Source of the DNA: Echinarachnius parma | Lineage: Eukaryota; Echinodermata; Echinoidea; Clypeasteroida; Echinarachniidae | DNA: 64,000 nt | NCBI GenBank assembly: GCA_037951105.1 | Contig: JBAMJV010008456.1 | Span: 1-64,000, forward strand | Direction of reading: 5' to 3' | Part shown: positions 1 through 9,740 of the stretch, piece by piece | Layout: the number at the start of each line of letters is the position of its first letter | How positions within the stretch are numbered: position 1 is the first letter of the stretch | Program-made: the position numbers and the translations under genes | Notes under the pieces: generated by a model | What the model was told of the DNA's origin: nothing | What the model saw: only the letters and a program-made list of their open reading frames with translations | Database searches by the model: none

Positions 1-179
1 GTAAAATTGGCAACTTTGCTGCAAAGTCACTTCATATTTGTCATAAATTGTGATTACGGTACTAAATATTTCCTACCTATTTTTATGTCATTAAATGGTA
101 GGAAAAAATTAGGATTTGCCAAATTGTAGAGGAAAATAATGATCAATTTTGCCTTAAAATAGCTCTCTTCCTTGATGGG
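1..179 (-). mobile_element. Partial TIR element (CCCATCAAGGA family), cut by window edge
   Basis: The reverse complement of this block matches 3244-3410 almost base for base, including the terminal CCCATCAAGGA. It is therefore one end of the MITE family seen complete at 3244-3664, in opposite orientation. The rest lies outside the window. Confidence 0.6.
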
Positions 180-1673
180 TTAACCTATTGCCTATGGAAC
201 CATGGTTGGCCCTCTATTAACAATATGGGATAGCAACATCTAGTAAGGAACATGTTTACTTGAATTATGATATTAATTGGAAATGCTTTGTTTCAAACTC
301 AGTTCATGTCTTTTGTTTGATGCAGGATATGAATGCTGGACATGGGACTATGGACATTCAACAGCATGTAAGTACAACTATATTATACATTTATTGTTAA
401 ATGTACTACTTATTCTTTTCCCAAATTGTAAATGTTTGTCCTATTTTGCAAGTATGTTTGTACAAGTTAATAAGTGTGTGTGTTTGTGGTGAATGAATGC
501 AATTTGTTTTATCTTACCCTACACAACTGTTGTGGTAGTTGATCTTGAATGTTGAACTTTCTGAAATGTGAACGTGTTTCATGTTGAAATCTGGGGAAGA
601 TGTGGACATATGCAAGTTTCAGGACACCCTGGATGTTGACTTTTGTAGTAACATAACATTATTGAGGTGTGTACACTCATAAATTGCAGTAAGATGTGTT
701 AAGCTGACATTCCTAATATTAAGACATGCAATGAGTGCATAAAGTGGCACGTTTAAAATTGCAAAATAAATTGTAAATGGTGCAATTCTGGACAAGTTTT
801 TGTAAAAGGTATGACCTCCAATAAATATAGAGTCTCTGATGAATATAAAATAATTTAGCATAACAAAGCTTAGTGCAATTCATTAGTGTACAATTGCAAA
901 TGACAATTGTTTATCTATGTTGTTGGAATGGAGTAGACTAATGCAATTTGTTGCTGTGATTTTGTGACTTAACTGAACACTAACAAGTGCACATGCTATG
1001 ACTACATCTACTAAGATTGAATGGGTTAATTATAACAATTCCATTCATGCTACTTTACATGTGCATGTTCATGTATTTATACAGTTTTGTATTTACAGTT
1101 TTGTATTTATATACAGTTTTGTATTTGTATATTTTTTCCCCGCTCATGGTGTAAATTACGAGTTTATTATGGGTTTAATTATGAAAATCTGTTCAAGCTA
1201 CTTTACGTGTGTGTGTTATATTTAAATGACACATTTATGTTTAGATTTGTGTACATGTCTGTTCTAACTCTCATGGTGTCAATTACCAGTCTACTATGTT
1301 TCATTTATGTTTCCTCTTCATCGCCTTTATTTTGATGCCATTTCATAAAATTTCTGTCACATGTATGTAAAACTCACTTTTACCATCTGATATCATCAAA
1401 TTGTCTTCAATATTAAGAAACCGATTTACTCTCTTATAAAACATGTATTATCGTAATCTAAAATTTCAGTTCATGGATTTCAATTGGCAGTTTCTTATAG
1501 ACTTATAGCTTATGTTACAGTCAATCTTACTTTTATCATCAGTAATTCCTCTCAGTTCTTCTCTAAATATGCCTCAAACATCCCGCTATCACATGCCTAC
1601 TGTCTTTAATATTGAGGTCCCAACCAACCATCACCTTTTCGCGTCGATAAAAATTCAGATTTTAATCCTCCGA
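180..1673. other. Gene-free AT-rich stretch
   Basis: No supported exon or RNA gene. The short open frames have no family signature. A small tandem repeat around TTTTGTATTTACAG lies at about 1083-1126. Confidence 0.5.
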
Positions 1674-2660
1674 GCCGGGACCAGAACAGGATCAACTCGC
1701 CCTTAACGAAGACCTTCAGAAGATGAACCAGTGGGCAGAGTCATGGAACATGAAGTTCAATGTCAAGAAGTGTTCTCATCTCACGATCACACTAAAACGA
1801 CAGCCACTACTCCACACATACAACATCAAAGATCAAGTGATTTCCAAAGTGAAGACAGCAAAATATTTGGGAGTGGTCATATCTGAAAATCTAAGCTGGA
1901 ACAGCCATGTTGAACAAGTCCGTACCAAGGCAGCAAGAACTCTTGGCCTGGTCAGAAGAACTCTTGGTACCTGCAACAAACAAGTGAAAGAGATAGCATA
2001 CAACCAGTTAATACGACCTCAACTGGAGTATGCATCATGTGTGTGGAACCCATGGACTGAGAGGAGTGTGCAGATGGTGGAAAGTATCCAGCGGCAGGCT
2101 GCGCGGTTTGTCATGAGCGACTACCGCAGGGAGTCCAGTGTAACCCACATGTTGACTACCCTAGGCTGGAACACCTTACAGCAGAGGCGACTTCTGTGTC
2201 AAGCTGAAATGATGCACAAAATTCACCATGGGATTGTTAACATCAGTTTCCCTCCGCACATCACTCCAGTCACATCCTGTCGTCAACTTCGCACACATCG
2301 CCTCTCTTACCATCAACCGAAGTGTCGAGTTGACTGTTACCTGTACAGTTTCTACCCAAGATCCATTCGACTTTGGAACATGCTCCCCTTACCTATAGTA
2401 ATGTTACCAAACACCCAGAGTTTCAGGGATGCAGCCATGCCCAACATCATACAGATGGCGGCGCCTCCCACTCTGCGGACACTTTAAACACAACCAACAG
2501 AAAATGCACCTGCACAGTAGCACCAAGCACCTGTAAATAGAACATCACATCCACGCACTTCACTGGCACTGCCCTGCACTGCCTCTCCAGGACAGCACCG
2601 AATGGCGCTTTTAAGGAGATATTTTCTTCAAGTATCAAGTATCAAGTATCAAGTATCAGA
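1674..2660 (+). mobile_element. 5'-truncated LINE insertion with (CAAGTAT)n tail
   Basis: The insertion holds the RT fragment, a short 3' untranslated region and a 3' tail of about four tandem CAAGTAT units at 2631-2658, a microsatellite end typical of LINEs that do not end in poly-A. The left boundary is judged only from where RT similarity begins. Confidence 0.7.
1723..2487 (+). CDS. Non-LTR reverse transcriptase C-terminal fragment
   Basis: The 254-codon frame is open and can be read back to about 1675. It encodes the part of a LINE reverse transcriptase after the catalytic YADD box: a thumb-like WAESWNMKFNVKKC segment, AKYLGVVIS, then a C-terminal block with RPQLEYASCVWNPW, IQRQAARFV and LGWNTLQQRR. 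This layout is known from Jockey/CR1-type elements and their relatives. The catalytic core is absent, so the copy is 5'-truncated and cannot move itself. The frame has no stop, which suggests a young insertion. The clade was not fixed; an RT-domain tree would settle it. Confidence 0.8.
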   Translation: MNQWAESWNMKFNVKKCSHLTITLKRQPLLHTYNIKDQVISKVKTAKYLGVVISENLSWNSHVEQVRTKAARTLGLVRRTLGTCNKQVKEIAYNQLIRPQLEYASCVWNPWTERSVQMVESIQRQAARFVMSDYRRESSVTHMLTTLGWNTLQQRRLLCQAEMMHKIHHGIVNISFPPHITPVTSCRQLRTHRLSYHQPKCRVDCYLYSFYPRSIRLWNMLPLPIVMLPNTQSFRDAAMPNIIQMAAPPTLRTL

Positions 2661-3243
2661 CATGTCGGCGCCGCAAGATAATATCTTGCGATATCTTGCG
2701 AGATGCGGGCGGGATGACATTGCAAAGGCATTCCTACATTTAATTCAACATATCATATTCATCACGGTTTAGAGTTACACCTGTGCGCGACAATGAGTAT
2801 GATACCCCCCCCCCCCCTCGCCCATATTGTCTTCCCTTGCTCTCAGGTCCACTTTTCACTCACTCTTTATTGCCTGTTTGAAATGATGCGATCATCTTCA
2901 TCTTCTAGCTGCAGCCAATCTACCGATAACTGACGTAATCTTTTCTTCTTTTTTAAACAAAAATGTATATTTTGTCTTTTTTCTCATTGCTTAGTCTGTT
3001 GTCTATTTTTCTCTTTATTTTGAATGAGCCATGATCAATTACTAATCTGAGTCAGTCAACCCACTGTGCACAATATTTTCTTTCCCCGGCTGTTCTACCC
3101 ATTTTACTCTCTCAAACTGACAAGACAGACGGAGAGAAAAGTAACCCTCGGTCACTTTATCTTTTCTATTGTCTGTTTGTATTGGCTCTGATAGTTTGTG
3201 ATTCAGTGTTAGGTTGCAACTTTGCAATTTCATCTTTCCTTCT

Positions 3244-3664
3244 CCCATCAAGGACGAGAGCTATTATGAGGCAAAATTGATCATTGTTTTCCTTTACATA
3301 TTGGCAACTCCTAATTTTGTTTGACCTTTTAATGACATAAAAATAGGTGGAAAATATTTAGTAATTACAATTTAAGACAAATATAAAGTGACTTTGCCGC
3401 AAAAGTGCCAATTTGAACGCTGAAATCTGTTTTTAAAATATCACAATGTGTTGCCAATTTAAGGATTTTCCTAAATTTTAGCGATCTTCGCAGTAATAAA
3501 AATCATTACAAAATAACTAAAGCAGTTAGAGTAACACAATTTGGCTCCAAAAATAGAGAAATTTATGCTCTTCCTCCTTGTATACTTCATATATAACTTT
3601 GTATCTTCTCGCTGAAGTGTAGGACTACCAAACCACAAATATGTGGGACTTCGTCCTTGATGGG
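3244..3664. mobile_element. Foldback MITE with CCCATCAAGGACG ends
   Basis: Left end CCCATCAAGGACGAG and right end CGTCCTTGATGGG form terminal inverted repeats around about 420 bp with no coding frame. The left 170 bp is an inverted match to window positions 1-179. Superfamily unknown. Confidence 0.6.
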
Positions 3665-3920
3665 TTTTTAAATAATCGTTAACTCCCATGTTAGTCTCTA
3701 CCTGTTTGATTGACTGTCAGTGGCCTTTTTATATTTGCCTAAGTTTTACTTTTTATAGACTGTTTGGATATATGCGCTATGATACTAATGTGAGCAGTGC
3801 TATATCAGATAACCATTTTATAGTATTATTACTATTATATGTAGCTGTAATCAATCTCCATTTTCCAGTCAGTTTGCTACCAACAAAGTGTATCACACTC
3901 TTTAAAATTCTCAATCACCT

Positions 3921-4160
3921 GGCCCCATATTCATGAAACCCCGCTAGCTTAGTTCTTTGCCAAGTGTATTTTAAATGTTCAGTTTATTGAGCAACAGACA
4001 GTTTTCCTAGTCCCCAACAAGGGTTAGTTGGGTAAGCTTTAGGTACCCACTAAGTAAACCCTAGTTAGCAACTAAAAATATGTTGTGTTTAATTCGTAGC
4101 CACGCCATCCAAAATAGAATTAGCAAGGAACTAAGCTAGCAGGTTTTCATGGATATGGGC
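3921..4160. mobile_element. 240-bp MITE, GGCCCCATATTCATGAAA ends
   Basis: The ends are inverted copies over about 38 bp: GGCCCCATATTCATGAAA with GCTAGCTTAGTTC at left, and GAACTAAGCTAGC with TTTTCATGGATATGGGC at right. No coding frame. Confidence 0.65.
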
Positions 4161-4360
4161 ACTGACCACTTCTTGCCCACAATTTGTTGAATAGACCAGA
4201 CTATTCTCTATTTTTGATTCAGTTTGCGAACTACGAAATCCTTCAGAATTTACTTTTTCCTAAATCATTGGGCAACCTTTTCCATCCCCTCCATCTTTAA
4301 ATTGGCTGGGATTAGTTTCTTGTCCCGCTCCCTGGCATTTTTTCATCGCAGACGGCCATC

Positions 4361-4711
4361 GCGAGTACGCGGAAGATTGTGGTATTTGGTTTCAGCATCT
4401 CCATAGATGGGGGAAATACATGTACATGAATGTAAATCAACAGTACAAACCATAGAGAATGGACATGAATGTGATATGTATCTCATTTATGTTTGATTGA
4501 TTGTATAAATCCTGCCAATTTAATGTGGTGTAAGTTTATAGCGAGTACGCGGAAGATTGTGGTATTTGGTTTCAGCATCTCCATAGATGGGGGAAATACA
4601 TGAATCAAATCAACAGTACAAATCATAGAGAATGGACTTGAATGTGATATGTATCTCATTTATGTTTGATTGATTGTATAAATCCTGCCAATTTAAAGTG
4701 GTGTAAGTTTC
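4361..4711 (+). repeat. Two-copy 180-bp tandem duplication
   Basis: The block at 4361-4540 is repeated at 4541-4711 with a few substitutions and small indels. Both copies start GCGAGTACGCGGAAGATTG. The high identity implies a recent local duplication. No coding potential. Confidence 0.85.
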
Positions 4712-4889
4712 TAGATGTGCATTCTCAGCTGTTTTATGTTTTTATTGCCTGCTTGTGTGTGCCCTGAGCTTCATGGAAATTAATTGAACTGACTTTCATA
4801 AAGTCATGCTTTTTATACTATAATTGTAGCAAATTTAACTAGCTGATCTCTTGGCAGTGGGAATATAAGGACGCTTCAATCACTTCATT

Positions 4890-5085
4890 ATCATCATCGC
4901 CATCATCGTCATCATCATCATCATCATCACTACCATACCTATTATCATCTTCGACCTCATCATCGTCATGGTCATTTCACCACCACTATCATAACTATCA
5001 TCATCATCATCATCATCATCGTCATCTTCATTGTCATCATTATCATCAACGTCATCACCAGACCATCATCATTATCATTATCATT

Positions 5086-5117
<32 letters not shown>

Positions 5118-5201
5118 TGTTATCGTCATCTTCATAGTCGTCATCCTAATCATCATTATCAGTATTATCATCATCATCATCATCATCATCACCACCATAA
5201 C

Positions 5202-5279
<78 letters not shown>

Positions 5280-5372
5280 ATCATCACCACCACCATAACC
5301 ATAATTATCATCAACATCATCTTCACCATCATCAAGATCATCATCATCATCATCATCATCATTTTTGTGATA
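4890..5372. repeat. (CAT)n microsatellite
   Basis: Long interrupted CAT/ATC trinucleotide tract, purest at about 5195-5280. It creates spurious poly-His and poly-Met frames on the two strands. Confidence 0.95.
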
Positions 5373-5919
5373 GTTATGTCACCCCCACCACCACCGCCAC
5401 TGCTACAATCGTCTCTACCCCACAAAACCATCAATTGAATACTTCGATTTTCTGACAGCAATTTTATTGTCACAAAGAACAAGTAATTAAACACATGGTA
5501 AATTGTACAAACATGAGGCTGAGGTTTGATATAACTTAATATTACAATACCCGCACACCATGGTTAATGAATGTTCACAAACAATTTTTATTTTTTTACA
5601 AATGTACTGCAAATATATATACATAAGAGGCTTAATTATGGTGAGAATCTTAAGAAAATATCAAAATCATATTCCAGAGTTTCCTCTACTTTCGCATTAA
5701 CATTTGTAATTAATTTGTTTTTGTTTTCATCACAAAATAGTACTTTATGGCCTAAAATGACATGATTCATTTTCTTTCGAGATTTCAGGGAAGACTTAAC
5801 TACCCTACAAGGGTCTGTGTGACATATATGATAGGCATCCATCTTGCAATCTGAAAGGCTTTGATTCAATTGTTGTCGAAGCCTGTAATTTTATGCTCAT
5901 TATCGTTAATTAATTATTA
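5373..5919. other. Gene-free stretch
   Basis: AT-rich sequence between the CAT microsatellite and the mariner-like MITE. Nothing recognisable on either strand. Confidence 0.4.
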
Positions 5920-5921
5920 TA

Positions 5922-6374
5922 CAGGGTGGCCCCCAAAACACTGAACAGGGCACTTCCCAAAATATTGTAACAAGGGGATTATGTCCATCGGATAGGGTGT
6001 CTTTTCCAATGAAAAACAATACCAAGTCAATACAGTCATTTTGGACGAGTAGTTTTTGTTTTAGGGTGCTGTGACTGACACCAAGTCAGGTTCCCATTTT
6101 TTTCCATTTTGACCAAGTCACTGTCTAATAAATTACATTTACTGCCCGTCATACTATGACGAGAAGTAAGTCCGATTTATCAGGCACTGACTTGGTAAAA
6201 AATGACAAAAATGGGAACCTTACATGGTATCAGTCACAGCACCCTAAAACAAAAACTACACGTCCAAACATTTAAAATGACTGTTCTTGGTATAGAGAAG
6301 ACATCCTATCCGTTGGAAATAATCATTTTGTTATTTTGGGAGGTGTCCCGTTCTGATGTTTTGGGACTACCCAG
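5922..6374. mobile_element. Palindromic mariner/Tc1-like MITE
   Basis: The 453-bp element is an inverted repeat over most of its length. Left end CAGGGTGGCCCCCAAAAC and the right end read inverted (CTGGGTAGTCCCAAAAC) are flanked by TA, the target duplication of Tc1/mariner elements. No transposase, so it would depend on one in trans. Confidence 0.75.
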
Positions 6375-6383
6375 TATCAAATC

Positions 6384-6574
6384 TAGTGGCGTTGGTGAGT
6401 CATGGGTACCCGGGTCCCACCGAAAAATGTTGAGTCCCGGGCGCAAAAATCAATACTCGATATCCCGAAAAAAAGGCAAAAGTCCCCTCTTTGAACGCCA
6501 GAGTTATCATGTTCATTCAAGTGAAAAAAATGCAGTGCATTTATGACAATAAATCTTCATCTAAAATACAGCAA
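6384..6574 (-). mobile_element. Truncated hAT-like MITE
   Basis: Inverted relative to 11938-12292 and shares GGGTACCCGGGTCCC, GAGTCCCGGGCGCAAAAAT, CTCGATATCCCG and the inner ATTTATGACAATAAATC. One end is missing and the inner part is rearranged. Confidence 0.6.
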
Positions 6575-7159
6575 ATTCGTAAATCAATTATAGTTTTTCG
6601 CTGCTGCGCTTGCACATGAAGTTGAACTACGTAATACGAATGGAAAATTAAATTGTTTCGAAGTCATCGATTCATTGCATGTACACAATGATAAACGGCA
6701 AGAGTTTGTAAACGAATGACGCTCGTTGGCAGAAAATTAGCTAAAAATAGCGGCGCAATTCCTATGACAATCAAATTCGCCGAAGTGTGTTGAAGAAACG
6801 ATCGGCCACTGAAGTCATTTATGTCCTATTTTCGTCAGAAATTTTGTAATCGAGGTAAATTTTAACGCTGATGTCTGCGTTTGCGAATATAATTGCCGAT
6901 TTGCATTGCGTGTGAACACTTGCTCGGCCGCGAAATTAAAAAAGCAGCGAATATGTTTTTGTGTCGCTCAGCGCAAAATATTAATCGCGCAAAAATAACA
7001 ATGTTTACAGTAACAGGTACAGAGGTGAACTAATAGCGAATAGCGTGGCTGTTCATTGGAGTTGGGGTTACTTAAAATGGCAGCATCGTCATCAACTGAT
7101 GTTTGCCAAAAACTTTTAGGTTGCAACTGACTACATGAAGTATGAGAGCATGTCATGAT
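6575..7159. other. Gene-free stretch
   Basis: No supported gene, RNA or repeat family. CpG is slightly more frequent than in neighbouring DNA. Confidence 0.35.
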
Positions 7160-7394
7160 AGCCTGGTCACATATCAACGGATTGCGCAAACGGATGTCAA
7201 ACGGAGAGCTAAATTTTCCATCCGTTCTATACATTTCTTGTCCGTTCCTTGTCTGGTGATGTACGTTGTTCTATGTTTTGTACATGAAGCAATGGAGACT
7301 ACTGTACTTTCATCACCGGATAATTTAATTTCGCAAATTGTCTATTCGTTGGGCATACGTTTCTGATATATCCGTTGATATCTGACCGGGCCAT
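7160..7394. mobile_element. 235-bp MITE, GGTCACATATCAACGGAT ends
   Basis: Imperfect inverted ends: CCTGGTCACATATCAACGGA at left, and right end ATCCGTTGATATCTGACCGG. No coding capacity. Superfamily not assigned. Confidence 0.5.
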
Positions 7395-7429
7395 TAGGTG
7401 TACTAGCCCAGTCGGTAACAGTAAAATCT

Positions 7430-7530
7430 GCTATTTGAACATGTTTCCTTCAAGTCTATCTGTTCTTGCTGTCCGTCAATTTTGATGCCTGCCACAACCA
7501 CTGCCACCGCTGGCTGACTGTCCTTTGGTA
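7430..7530 (-). pseudogene. Fragment duplicate of gene B
   Basis: About 100 bp match the 3' part of gene B (9000-9085) followed directly by a bit of its middle (about 9209-9225), with roughly 15% divergence; the segment between is missing. It lies on the far side of the CR1/L2-like LINE from the intact gene. It cannot encode the protein and looks like a decayed partial duplicate. Confidence 0.6.
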
Positions 7531-7571
7531 TTATGTTACTTAATTAATGGCAGCAAAGTCGGGTGTTATAT

Positions 7572-7745
7572 TAGCCCGTAGCGCCCTACATCATAGGGCA
7601 GCTTAGGCTAGTATGCTCCCCTGGGAGTTGAGATGGTGCAAAAGATAATTGTGCGGGTTTGAACTGTACCTGATTAACAAGGGTAATAATGAATACGCAT
7701 TTGAATAGGGCACCTAGATACATGGCGCTGTCATCAAGTCCTGCT
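7572..7745 (+). mobile_element. SINE body fragment, copy 1
   Basis: Shares CTAGTATGCTCCCC, GATAATTGTGCGGGT and TGAACTGTACC in the same order with the SINE at about 55790-56150. The tRNA-like head is missing, so this is a 5'-truncated copy. Confidence 0.65.
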
Positions 7746-7775
7746 TACCCCATGTTGTAGGTTGCAGCCAAATAT

Positions 7776-8822
7776 ATGAAATGTGAGTATAGTCGGATAT
7801 TTGATATTCCTGCAGTACTTTGGTCCAATCTGTCACAATATGCAACAATAGGTGGTGGTGAACAATCATTATCTCACTCTATTAACCAGGGAGTCCCTCA
7901 AGGATCTGTACTTGGGCCGATCTTATTTACACTTTACACTGCTCCATTGGAATCACTTATAGATACGTATAATGTGCAAAAAATGTTCTATGCTGACGAT
8001 ACACAGCTGTATGTTTCATTTAAAAAGTCAAGTGATTTTGATTCAGCCAAAGAAATTTTGCCTTGCATCCAGGCTATCAAGGAATGGTCCCAAGTGAATT
8101 ACCTCAAACTTAACAGTAGTAAAACAGAATTTCTCCATATTTCCTCACGGTTCCGAGAGACAGAACCTATTAACTCCCTAAATATTAATGGGGAGCTAGT
8201 CCATGCAAGTCAATCTTGTAGAAATCTGGGAGTGATCTTTGATTCTCAATTGACATTCGAGAATTTTATAACTCGTAAATGTCGCGCTGCTTCGTATGCT
8301 TTATATAAAATTGGTAAAATACGTCATTATTTGGATAGGCACACAACTGAAAAACTAGTTCATGCATTTGTCTTATGCCATATTGACTTTTGCAATAGCC
8401 TCATATTTGGTTTGCCACAACAACAAACTAGAAAATTGCAAATTCTTCAAAATGCAGCGGCAAGACTTACGACTAGAACTCGAAAATATGATTCAATCAC
8501 CCCTGTCTTACGAAACTTGCATTGGCTTCCTGTTCATAATCGCATATTATTTAAACTACTTGTCTTTGCCTTTGAATGCTTCCATGGAGTAGCCCCTGAA
8601 TATTTGTCCGAGTTATTAATTTCATACAAACCAACTCGTAGCTTAAGATCAAGCGGGAAAAATCTGTTTGTTGTTCCTTTAATGACGACCAAATCATATG
8701 GTGAACGCTCTTTTGTATACGCCGCTCCAGTCTTATGGAACGCACTCCCAAATGATCTCCGGAATATTAGTGACTTAGACAAGTTTAAGGCTGCTCTTAA
8801 GAAGCATTTGTTCAATAGTTGA
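7776..8822 (+). CDS. CR1/L2-type LINE reverse transcriptase, C-terminal half
   Basis: The 348-codon intact frame carries reverse transcriptase boxes in order: GVPQGSVLGPILF (about residues 38-50), MFYADDTQLY with the catalytic YADD (about 71-76), NYLKLNSSKTEF, CRNLGVIFDS, then LQILQNAAARLTTRTRKYD and LHWLPVHNRILFK near the C-terminus. The last two are characteristic of the CR1/L2 group of non-LTR retrotransposons. The endonuclease and the first RT motifs are missing, so the element is 5'-truncated and the annotated ATG is not its true start. The unbroken frame suggests a recent insertion. Confidence 0.88.
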   Translation: MKCEYSRIFDIPAVLWSNLSQYATIGGGEQSLSHSINQGVPQGSVLGPILFTLYTAPLESLIDTYNVQKMFYADDTQLYVSFKKSSDFDSAKEILPCIQAIKEWSQVNYLKLNSSKTEFLHISSRFRETEPINSLNINGELVHASQSCRNLGVIFDSQLTFENFITRKCRAASYALYKIGKIRHYLDRHTTEKLVHAFVLCHIDFCNSLIFGLPQQQTRKLQILQNAAARLTTRTRKYDSITPVLRNLHWLPVHNRILFKLLVFAFECFHGVAPEYLSELLISYKPTRSLRSSGKNLFVVPLMTTKSYGERSFVYAAPVLWNALPNDLRNISDLDKFKAALKKHLFNS

Positions 8823-8995
8823 TTTTTCATGTTCATGAACCCAGTGTCCAACACCATTATGTATTTTCTTTGCTGTTAAGTGATTCTATAGTCTGTGCTT
8901 TTGTTTGTCTTTCTTGTTTTAAGCGCATAGGGACATGCCTTGGCTATGTGTTATGCGCTATAAAAGAACTGAATATTATTATTATTATTATTATA
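7790..8995 (+). mobile_element. 5'-truncated CR1/L2-like LINE with (ATT)n tail
   Basis: RT frame, a 3' untranslated region of about 150 bp including GCGCTATAAAAGAACTGAAT, and a terminal (TTA)n microsatellite at 8975-8995. It lies directly downstream (3' side) of gene B on the opposite strand. Confidence 0.8.
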
Positions 8996-9002
8996 TAATC
9001 TG

Positions 9003-9308
9003 TTATTTGACCCATGTTTCCCACAAGTCTATCAGTTCTTGCTCTCCGCCGAATTTGATGCCCGCCACGATCACTGCCACCGCTGCCGCAAGCACAATCA
9101 GGATGAAATACCACGTGCAGAACCAGACGGTTCTGGCGGTGAACAGCGCAAATTTGATGACGAGAACGAATAAAAGAATTAAGATCGCAACGAGAAGGTA
9201 GAAAGTTGCTGGTTGTCCTTTCAATTCCGTGAACAGCGCAGCAACGTTGTCGAGCAACGCCTGCCACATGTTGTAGACCGCTGCTGTATCCACGGCCTCT
9301 GTCTCCAT
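9003..9308 (-). CDS. Gene B: small two-transmembrane protein
   Basis: I do not recognise the family. The uninterrupted 101-aa frame starts METEAVDTAAVYNMWQ and ends LIDLWETWVK. Two hydrophobic segments (about residues 36-58 and 63-85), separated by a short hinge TARTVW, predict a hairpin membrane protein with an acidic N-terminal region. No signal-peptide-like start. Coding potential is supported by clean amphipathic segments, higher GC and CpG than the flanks, a decayed partial copy at 7430-7530, and an upstream region (9309-9640) with a perfect CRE. A 5' leader exon is possible, since an AG lies a few bases before the ATG. Its layout, a Trp-rich N-terminal segment followed by two closely spaced membrane segments, loosely recalls gene A, but homology is not shown. 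Confidence 0.6.
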   Translation of the reverse strand: METEAVDTAAVYNMWQALLDNVAALFTELKGQPATFYLLVAILILLFVLVIKFALFTARTVWFCTWYFILIVLAAAVAVIVAGIKFGGEQELIDLWETWVK

Positions 9309-9645
9309 TGTGCTCTATATGTTAGTGGTTTGCTAAAAAATGCTGTTGTTACATTTGTGGTATATTGACGTCACATTAGATATTAATTGTACTGCTCCCC
9401 CAATGATATTTTACTCTGAGGTTTAGCGAAGATGAAGTAGAGATGTTTCCTCTAAATGTTGCTGGTATGCTTATAGTTGCTGCTGTTACATTTGTGGTAT
9501 GCTATAACGTCACAGTTGATATTGCTACTTCATGCGTTGCCTAGCTGTTGCCCGTTTCTCCCATCGTTGTACTGTTCCTCCAATGATAGTATTTTATTCG
9601 GAGGTTTAGTGAAGATGATGTGGAGATGATTCCTGGTTATTGGTT
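9309..9645 (-). promoter_or_regulatory. Putative gene B promoter with CRE and tandem duplication
   Basis: TGACGTCA, a perfect CRE/ATF palindrome, lies at 9366-9373, about 60 bp upstream of gene B's ATG. The surrounding block, about 9340-9450, is repeated imperfectly at about 9478-9630: TGTTACATTTGTGGTAT, then CCAATGATA, then GAGGTTTAG and GAAGATGA. In the distal copy the CRE is reduced to ACGTCA. No TATA box was identified. Confidence 0.4.
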
Positions 9646-9740
9646 GTTGTTGATTCTTCAGGGAGCCAGCTTAGCTCCAAGCATTATGTAATTGCTGCGA
9701 TGTCTCTCAGCAATCGTGTATTTCTTGCTAACACCACCAA

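Noticed and set aside
2447-2638. Minus-strand frame at the LINE 3' end
   Set aside because: Antisense of the LINE 3' region, including its tandem tail. No independent support.
5031-5494. Long poly-His and poly-Met open frames
   Set aside because: They are readings of a pure (CAT)n microsatellite in different frames. No start context, splice signal or non-repeat coding sequence.
8944-9267. 107-codon minus-strand frame overlapping gene B
   Set aside because: Shifted-frame shadow of the two-transmembrane frame. It ends in a poly-Ile run from the (ATT)n tail and has no sensible composition.
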